Positions 57,856 to 64,000 of a stretch of 64,000 bases of DNA are shown piece by piece. Each line of letters begins with the position of its first letter. The stretch's first letter is position 1. The notes under the pieces were generated by a model. The model did not search any database, had not been told where the DNA came from, and was given only the letters and a program-made list of their open reading frames with translations. The stretch is from Alitta virens. Its lineage: Eukaryota > Annelida > Polychaeta > Phyllodocida > Nereididae. The stretch is taken from positions 4,435,370 to 4,499,369 of the forward strand of contig OW028579.1 in assembly GCA_932294295.1 (NCBI GenBank), given 5' to 3'. A program made the translations under genes and the position numbers.

Positions 57856-58160
57856 CCGCCGCCATGTTTGTTTTGTTGAAAATGCATTGTGGGTCAATAT
57901 CATAATTTATTTATATTTTGTGAAAATATGGCCTGTCACACTAAAAGGTAACCTATCATTGTATGCAAAAAAATGAAATACAGGTTTTTCAAAGAAAAAG
58001 TGTTTCACCAAATAATGAGTGACTGAAAGGCCTGATTATGATGTCACCATTGTGATGTCATTATTGTGACCTCATTAGAGCCAATGGTGATGTCATCACA
58101 GGCCAATTGTGATGTCATCAACCCAGAATGCCTTGCACAATAAAATAAAAATGGTGGCAT
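57856..58160. mobile_element. foldback with YY1/ZNF143-like arms and CRE-like core
   Basis: The left arm (CCGCCATGTTTG ... AATGCATTGTGGGTCAAT, 57856-57899) is the inverted counterpart of the right arm (ATCAACCCAGAATGCCTTGC ... AAAATGGTGGCA, 58118-58160). Near the right arm, TGATGTCA occurs at 58039, 58053, 58088 and 58110. The arms contain YY1-like (GCCGCCAT) and ZNF143-like (CCCAGAATGC) words. Mobile origin is inferred from the inverted arms only. Confidence 0.5.
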
Positions 58161-58670
58161 CAAGATGAGAGCTATTTTCTGTCAGAAACTGGTTAAACTA
58201 GCTGGAGGTAATTTATTGTACATAATTTTAAAATCTAACTCTTCAGTTTGTTTCATAATACACCAAAGAATATAAATCAGTATTTTATGAGGGCATCCAT
58301 CCAGCATTTGTTCATAAATTGAGCTCCCACAAATTTAAATGGGCTTATTTGCTCGTCTCTCAGCTTGAGCGCAAGAGACGAGAACATTGTCAATAAAAAC
58401 CATGGTTAAATTGCAAGTTAACTACGGAATCTTGTTATAGTGTACAGTCCAGTTTCAAGTGAGTTAAATCATTTCATAAAAATTAAATGACATAATCACT
58501 AGACAAATAGTGATTTAGCTATATATATATTTACTTTTATTCGACAACTTGATGTCATTCATGACATGTGTCACAATGCAAACAATAATAAAAATGTTGT
58601 TTGCAGTACTGGGCAGTTATCTGTCAACCAGCAGCATTGCGCTGACCTAGTCATTGTTCAAAGATCTCTA

Positions 58671-58710
<40 letters not shown>

Positions 58711-59438
58711 CATGGTCAGTTACAATATATAATACATTAGCAGGTGCTGACATTCATTATCGTAATTGTCTACACTTGGCATTGGTTTGTGGGTGGCCCC
58801 TCGGCAGTGATGACATGATCATCTTAGAGGGGTCACCCTACTCAATGTTTTTTATTTTTAAATCACTGTATTTGTTTGTCCTTTTAATAATAGTGGGCCA
58901 ACTAAATGTATCTGAATATGAATCTGAATTCATTGTCATAAAGACGAGCTTAGATATAAGTCAGTAACATGTCATATTACATAAATAAAAAAATTTCCAG
59001 CATCATGTTTAATATTTTACAAATTTGTCTTTGTCATTAAAAAAAACATTTGTAAAGACACCCACCTGAGATCCAATTGTCAGTCAACACAGGTCACCGG
59101 TTGCAGACTCTCAATTTGCAGTCATGTCTTTACATGCATGTTTATATACACATAGACACATGCATTTCCTCCAATCAAGTGACACTAGGAAAGGAAATGT
59201 TGTGGAATTTCCTGATATGCATATTTCCATATGCATATGCACTCAAGACCCGGCTCATTGAGTTGACTTGAATGATTCAGCAAGGTATCCAGCTAAGTCA
59301 GGTGATTCACATTAAGTTTACTCAACAAAGGACAGGTTTTGAGTTGAAACAACATAAATCATGCAATCTGTCATTTAAATTGTTCATTACTTAAAATGGC
59401 CAGTAACAGAGAGTGACAATTGAGAAAGGAACAGGACC
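58161..59438. other. intergenic with (AT)n at 58674-58703
   Basis: A 133-codon open frame at 58566-58967 spans the AT dinucleotide run and has no domain. Nothing else recognised. Confidence 0.5.
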
Positions 59439-59500
59439 TGGTGAGCTCTGTTGGTTAGACATCTGCCTTCTAATTCAGAGGGACTGGGTTCAAATACTTT
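59439..59500 (+). mobile_element. tRNA-Arg(TCT)-like relic, probably an old SINE
   Basis: CTCTGTTGGTTAGACATCTG followed by CCTTCTAATTCAGAGGGACT and GGTTCAAATAC (degenerate box B). The anticodon loop CTTCTAA suggests tRNA-Arg(TCT). The acceptor stem does not close, so it is not a working tRNA gene. A different SINE family from the main one. Confidence 0.5.
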
Positions 59501-60029
59501 TGTGAAAATCGTGATTGGGTTATAACCAATTAAATATATGTCTATTCTATTTCTCAACGATAATTTTGTTTTTTAAATCTGTTATATAATTGTTGGACAG
59601 AGCTACCAATTTACCTTAAAACTGTAAAATAAAACATAGGTTCAATTGCACTGTCGTCTCAGTGTGTTGATATTGATTTGTTTTGATAAAAAGTACATAA
59701 AATCAACAACATAAACATAGGCTGCGCTGCATCAAAGTACGGCAATGTAAGACTTAGTGGACAAAAGTAAGAGTTAATACGAGCCTTACTTTTTACAAAA
59801 ATAAAGTAAGACTTCATCAGGCTTTCTAATAACCCATGGGAACACTGATTATTTCACACTTAAGAGAATATAATGTAATGAACAAATGAAGAAATTCAAG
59901 AGTTAAAAAGATTTGACATCTTGGACTCTAATTAGTATTGCGTAACAAGCTATGTAGGCCAAGTGGCAATTGCTCCAGTTCATCGCACACACTATTGACA
60001 AGAAATATTTACCAAATTTTGTAAAACAC

Positions 60030-60180
60030 AGCCAAAATATGTCAATGTGGCTACGACAATTAAGGCACCACTAGGCCATATAGAGTGTTACTATATAACA
60101 TTTCATTAGGGTAAGTGCATTAGTGTTAGAGTTCTGCTCTAGAAATGAAAGTGTAAAGCCCACCCTCCTGCCTGTCGAAC
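60030..60180 (-). repeat. repeat R2, inverted copy
   Basis: Reverse complement of the first part of the repeat at 53640-53800, including GGCACCACTAGGCCATAT and GTTAGAGTTCTGCTC. Confidence 0.65.
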
Positions 60181-61739
60181 GAACTCTTAACTATTTTAAT
60201 GATGCCTGTGCGCTATGTGGGATTCGCTAAGGGTTATATAAGAAAACTCTTGAGAATCGAGTCATTTTATTACCACGGTATAATAATTTGTTTTTTTTCT
60301 AGATAAATAACTTGAGCCGTGAAAGACTTTGGATTCCAAGTCCATAAGTCAACTAATTATTGCAGCTGAGTGCCCAGATGGCATGTCAAATTGGCTAAAC
60401 ATCGGCCAAGTGTGGGCTAGCTCCACTGAAGATCCCATGTTTGCATCCCAGTCAGGGCACTCTTATTTTACCCTCCCATTGCTTCCTGGGGAATCGGAGG
60501 CCCGTCAAATGTTTTTGTGTTGACTTGACTGGGCTTCTGTTAATGTTGGTATACCATGGTTCTATGTATTCCTGGAGAAAGATATATGTATTAACTACTC
60601 TTAACATCTTGAAGCCCAGAAATAAAAGATGAAGGAATCTATCATAATATATATTTTTTAAGTTAAGGGCAAACCGGGCCTCGGAGGCCCGGTCTGGTTT
60701 CATTCAGAAGATAGAACCCTATAATTCAGTATTGCATCAGCCAAAATTACTTTGGAGTTGGTTGAAACCATGCACTCATCATGGCCAGCAAGATATCTGA
60801 TGTCTCTCAAAAGGAAATGGTTACAATTATCATGAATATGAAGAAGGTGATGATGATTATCTGAAAGTAGTGGATCCAAGCCTGCACCTGATGTTATCAA
60901 TAGTTTTAGTGAGTCACATTGTGAATCTGATGACTCTTATTCACCTGAATCATCAGGAGATGTTGGACCATACCAGTAAACCCATAACCCTATTACAAGA
61001 ATGGGGGAAATGAGGCCAAGTCCGAGCTGAAGATGACCTATGCCGATCATCCATGTTTACACTGTCTAACTTTGCACATGATCCACAATATCTTCAAGTG
61101 CATAATGCTTAATTCGAAAATGCCTGATGGAAGAACATCCTTAGATGAGCTATAATATTCTATGTCACTGTGGGTTAAACTCCTCCCTAACCTTGTAGAA
61201 CTGGTCACTATTGATAGAATTATATAATAACTGTAAACAGGGATGCCATCACAGCTGGATTACCTTGATTTACTACTGAGGGCACAGGTCAAATTCTACC
61301 AAAACTTCGTATCATCAACAGATGACTCAGGTATATTCTTGCTAGGATTGTGCAGGTTATCAATTTAATCCCTTTGGGGAAGAACTTGAATAATTATGAA
61401 GATGTGTGACCATGACCTGTTTCTGAGGTCACAGGGATCAAATTCTACCCTGAAACTTTACCGTTAGGTGTATTGTTGCTGGGAAGATCCACCTACCAAC
61501 CGGCAGACCAGTAGCATTGAGATACTAACTATATCAGAACCATACTATTTTATTGTCTCAGAGCTATTAGTCCGAAGTTCAGTCAGTTTTTATGACCTGT
61601 AGGAAGCAGATGTAATAAGTTGAAAAAGAGTTCACACCAAGTGTGTCCATTTACACAATGGGTGGCATTTAATTTAACTCTCATAGGTATGTGACTTCCA
61701 GCAGCGATTAAAATTAGTAAAAGGCAAACAACCTTGATA
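60181..61739. other. intergenic, nothing recognised
   Basis: Contains a short GC-rich hairpin (CCGGGCCTCGGAGGCCCGG, 60673-60691). No domain-bearing ORF. Confidence 0.5.
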
Positions 61740-61744
61740 ACATG

Positions 61745-61815
61745 CTACGTCGACCTGATGTTGGTCCGACTTTGGTCCGACATTGGCCCAACGTCGCCCA
61801 CATAGGGCCGACGTC
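61745..61815. repeat. TTGGTCCGAC short tandem repeat
   Basis: GATGTTGGTCCGACTTTGG TCCGACATTGGCCCAACGTCG: 10-12 bp degenerate units, partly self-complementary. Confidence 0.6.
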
Positions 61816-62459
61816 AATACGTTATCCAAGGCTATCTTGGAAAACTCCTTAAACCATTAAATTGTTTCATTATTCAAAAATTTGTTATTTACAGTTATGA
61901 CATGTAATTTTCCTAATTTCCCTCTTGATTAAAAGGCAATTGCAATGTTGCAAAAATACGGTAAAAAGAAAACAACAAATTTTGGTGTCTTATTTGCCTT
62001 GTTATTCCTTTTTAGTTTCCAATCTCTTAACCTAGCTAAGCATTTTCTGAACAGACAAATAAAGATCTTTTCACGAGCTGATGAAATTTTTTAACAAAAG
62101 GAATTTCCTTGCCACACTAAACTGATTTTTACTAATAAACTGAATCCTTTCAAATAAATGATTACATTTCATAAGTGAACGGATTCTTGGTTATTAAGCC
62201 AATGTCAAGGCCAGCTGTTGCTTATTAATTGAAGAGGAATAATAATTAACTTTTTCAGGTGCAACACTGGACTTCTCGATTAAATAATGTAACATCTTAT
62301 TGGTTAATAGAATACAGGTTTGTTATTGTCATCAAAAGCATATCAGTATAATTTGTTTATCACATGTTTTCAGGAAAAACTATCATCAATTTCTATACAT
62401 TAGACGATGTAATAGCTGGGGCTTTGATTTACTTTTGAACTTTTGTTGCATTTGTAAAT
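61816..62459. other. AT-rich intergenic, nothing recognised
   Basis: No gene or repeat recognised. Confidence 0.5.
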
Positions 62460-62465
62460 AGTATC

Positions 62466-62600
62466 CTATCAAATCTTTATCCTATCGCCATCCATTCCTA
62501 TCCCTTCCTGTCCTATCTTATCCTATTCTATAGCCATCCATTCCTATCCATTCCTATCCTATCCTATCCTATCCTATCCTATCCTATCCTATCCTATCTA
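62466..62600. repeat. (TATCC)n pentanucleotide array
   Basis: Imperfect at the left, perfect CTATC units from about 62550 to 62600. Confidence 0.95.
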
Positions 62601-62903
62601 ATAACTACAGGTCAGAAAGGACAACTACGGCACTTCTGAACCAAAAAAATAATACAAAGTTCTGAACAAGTACTACAATGATCAAGAGCAAGAGATGCAG
62701 CCACTATTTATATATTTTTGGTAATTAATGTACGGGAAAAACGTCAAATTCCAGGAGAGACGAAATCTACCTGGAATGGTGTTTATTTTGGGTGGGTCAG
62801 ACAGGAACCTTTTTTTTTTTATTAACACAAGAAGTGTACATGGTCTGCTCTTTTGGGAGGATTTGGTGGCCTTGAAAAAGGCCGGGGTTGTTTTGTGGTA
62901 TCT

Positions 62904-64000
62904 TTATACCATGTCATCTTGCCATGGCACACTTCCTTCCTCTGAATTAACATAGTCGACCAAGTACTGCCGTTGATTCTTGGCTACATCAGTCATAGAA
63001 TGGCCTCTAGTGTCATCGATTTCTCCAGCTACCCTCCAAGTTCCTGGGGTGATTACATGTGTGATTGGATCTTCCTGATCCACCATGATGTTCTGGCCAG
63101 TTGGATACCTCATTCCCATCAGATTGTGGAGGCAGCAGCATGCAATGACTATGGATTCCACTGTCTTGGTCCTCTGTGGCATGGTAGTCAGGAGACACCT
63201 GAACCACGCTGCTAGGATCCCAAATGCATTTTCCACAATTCTTCTTGCCCGGGAGAGTTGGTAATTGTAATCCTCTGCTCCTTGGTCATGTTTCTGAGGG
63301 GCAGTGGCTTCATCAGCCAGGTTCTCAAAGGAAAGGCATCATCTCCGACAATGAAGTAGGGAAGAGGTCTGTCACCAGGAAGAATTTGTTCAGGAGGAGG
63401 TAAGCCTAGGGTCCCTTCTTCAAGTGCTTGCTTCAGGAGTGTGGTGCTAAAAACTCCTCCGTCCGATCCAGCTCCGTTAGCTCCACAGTCTACATTGAGA
63501 AACTTGTAGTCAGCATCCACAAGAGCTATGAGTACAATGGAGTGGAATCCCTTGTAGTTGTAGTACACGGAACCACCTCTGGGAGGACATTTGATGGCCA
63601 CATGCTTTCCATCAATGGCTCCAACACAATGAGGAAAGTTCCATCTCGAAAAGAATAGTTTAGAGACTTGTCTCCACTCTTCTGGAGTTGTGGGGCAGGC
63701 CAGGACATCATCGGAATACTTTGCAATTGTGGCTTCACAGACTTCTCGAATTATGGAGCTGATGGTGTTGTGGGCCACTCTAAAGCCATACATGAGGGAC
63801 CTGTAGCTGTCTCCAGTTGCCAAATAGCGGAGGGTGATGGCAAGTCTGAGTCCTGGCTCCAAAGCTTTCCTCCAGAAGGTGTTTTGTCTGTTAATCCTAT
63901 GACCAATTTTGCCAAGGCCCTCTTGGAACATGGCTGGTTCCATTCTCATAAAGTTGTAACTTTGGGTATCCTCAACGAGCAGTTCATTCAGTAGACGCTC
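62904..64000 (-). pseudogene. PIF/Harbinger (HARBI1-like) transposase, frameshifted, 5' end off-window
   Basis: The minus-strand frame is open from the window edge (64000) to about 63272 and then continues in another frame to a stop at 62904. It encodes the DDE nuclease that cuts and pastes Harbinger elements. Counting from the Met at 63949: HCVGAIDGKHVAI (first Asp, 113), a YYNYKGFHSIVL block, VDCGANGAGSDGGVF, and FIVGDDAFPL (second Asp, 204). The third catalytic residue is in ENAFGIL in the second frame (63212-63236). One missing base near 63270-63275 separates the two frames; otherwise the sequence is well preserved, with a length close to HARBI1 (about 350 residues). The upstream residues (LLVEDTQSYNFMRM) also fit the family. 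The Myb-like partner gene usual in Harbinger elements would lie outside the window. Terminal repeats were not found on this side. Confidence 0.88.

Noticed and set aside
58566..58967. 133-codon frame
   Set aside because: Spans an AT dinucleotide run giving Tyr-Ile repeats. No domain.
59439..59500. Possible functional tRNA-Arg gene
   Set aside because: Degenerate box B (GGTTCAAATAC), no closed acceptor stem and no terminator run.

Overview
The window is AT-rich metazoan nuclear DNA. Evidence for this is a spliced gene with GT-AG signals, a rhodopsin-family neuropeptide-type GPCR, tRNA-derived SINEs with target-site duplications, LINE fragments, Ty3/gypsy and PIF/Harbinger sequences, and long GATA/ATCT microsatellites. 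The mix suggests a marine invertebrate (deuterostome or lophotrochozoan), but no gene here fixes the species. Host gene density is very low. I support only two host protein genes: an intronless class A GPCR (13849-15099, +) and a small two-exon secreted thrombospondin type-1 repeat protein (56359-56795, -).

Layout. 1-12.9 kb is intergenic DNA with foldback/MITE elements (palindromic MITE 197-340, Harbinger MITE 5765-6193, Tc1-like MITE 6739-7034), LINE scraps, satellites and one possible LTR (about 11.48-12.01 kb). 12.94-15.3 kb is a TIR element with a nested SINE, then the GPCR. 16.97-38.03 kb is a tandem array of a 5-6 kb non-coding unit (a partial unit, then three copies). A nearly complete gypsy element (22915-27138) sits at the unit 1/unit 2 boundary, and a SINE is shared only by units 2 and 3. 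Older, diverged pieces of the unit continue to about 40.3 kb. 40.8-44.1 kb holds SINEs, a cluster of perfect CRE octamers and a hairpin with CTCF/ZNF143/ETS-like motifs. 44125-49540 is a 2707-bp tandem duplication with no difference in the stretches compared. 50.1-53.1 kb holds two minisatellites, a decayed gypsy integrase with a nested palindromic MITE, and a SINE. 53.6-60.7 kb holds repeats, two LINE pieces, the TSR gene and a foldback with YY1/ZNF143/CRE-like motifs. 62904-64000 is a HARBI1-like transposase gene with one frameshift, running off the window.

Most striking points. (1) The gypsy gag-pol junction carries a textbook -1 frameshift signal: GGGAAAC, a 5-nt spacer, and a perfect 10-bp GC-rich stem with the gag stop codon in its loop. 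(2) The left breakpoint of the 2.7-kb tandem duplication lies at the exact centre of a 52-bp palindrome, and two further rearrangement endpoints in the array fall in or near palindromes. (3) Nested insertions allow the order of duplication in the array to be read. (4) Two non-coding islands stay almost unchanged in all three array units. I see no CRISPR array, operon or prokaryotic system. All comparisons were made by eye, so percentages and edges are approximate.
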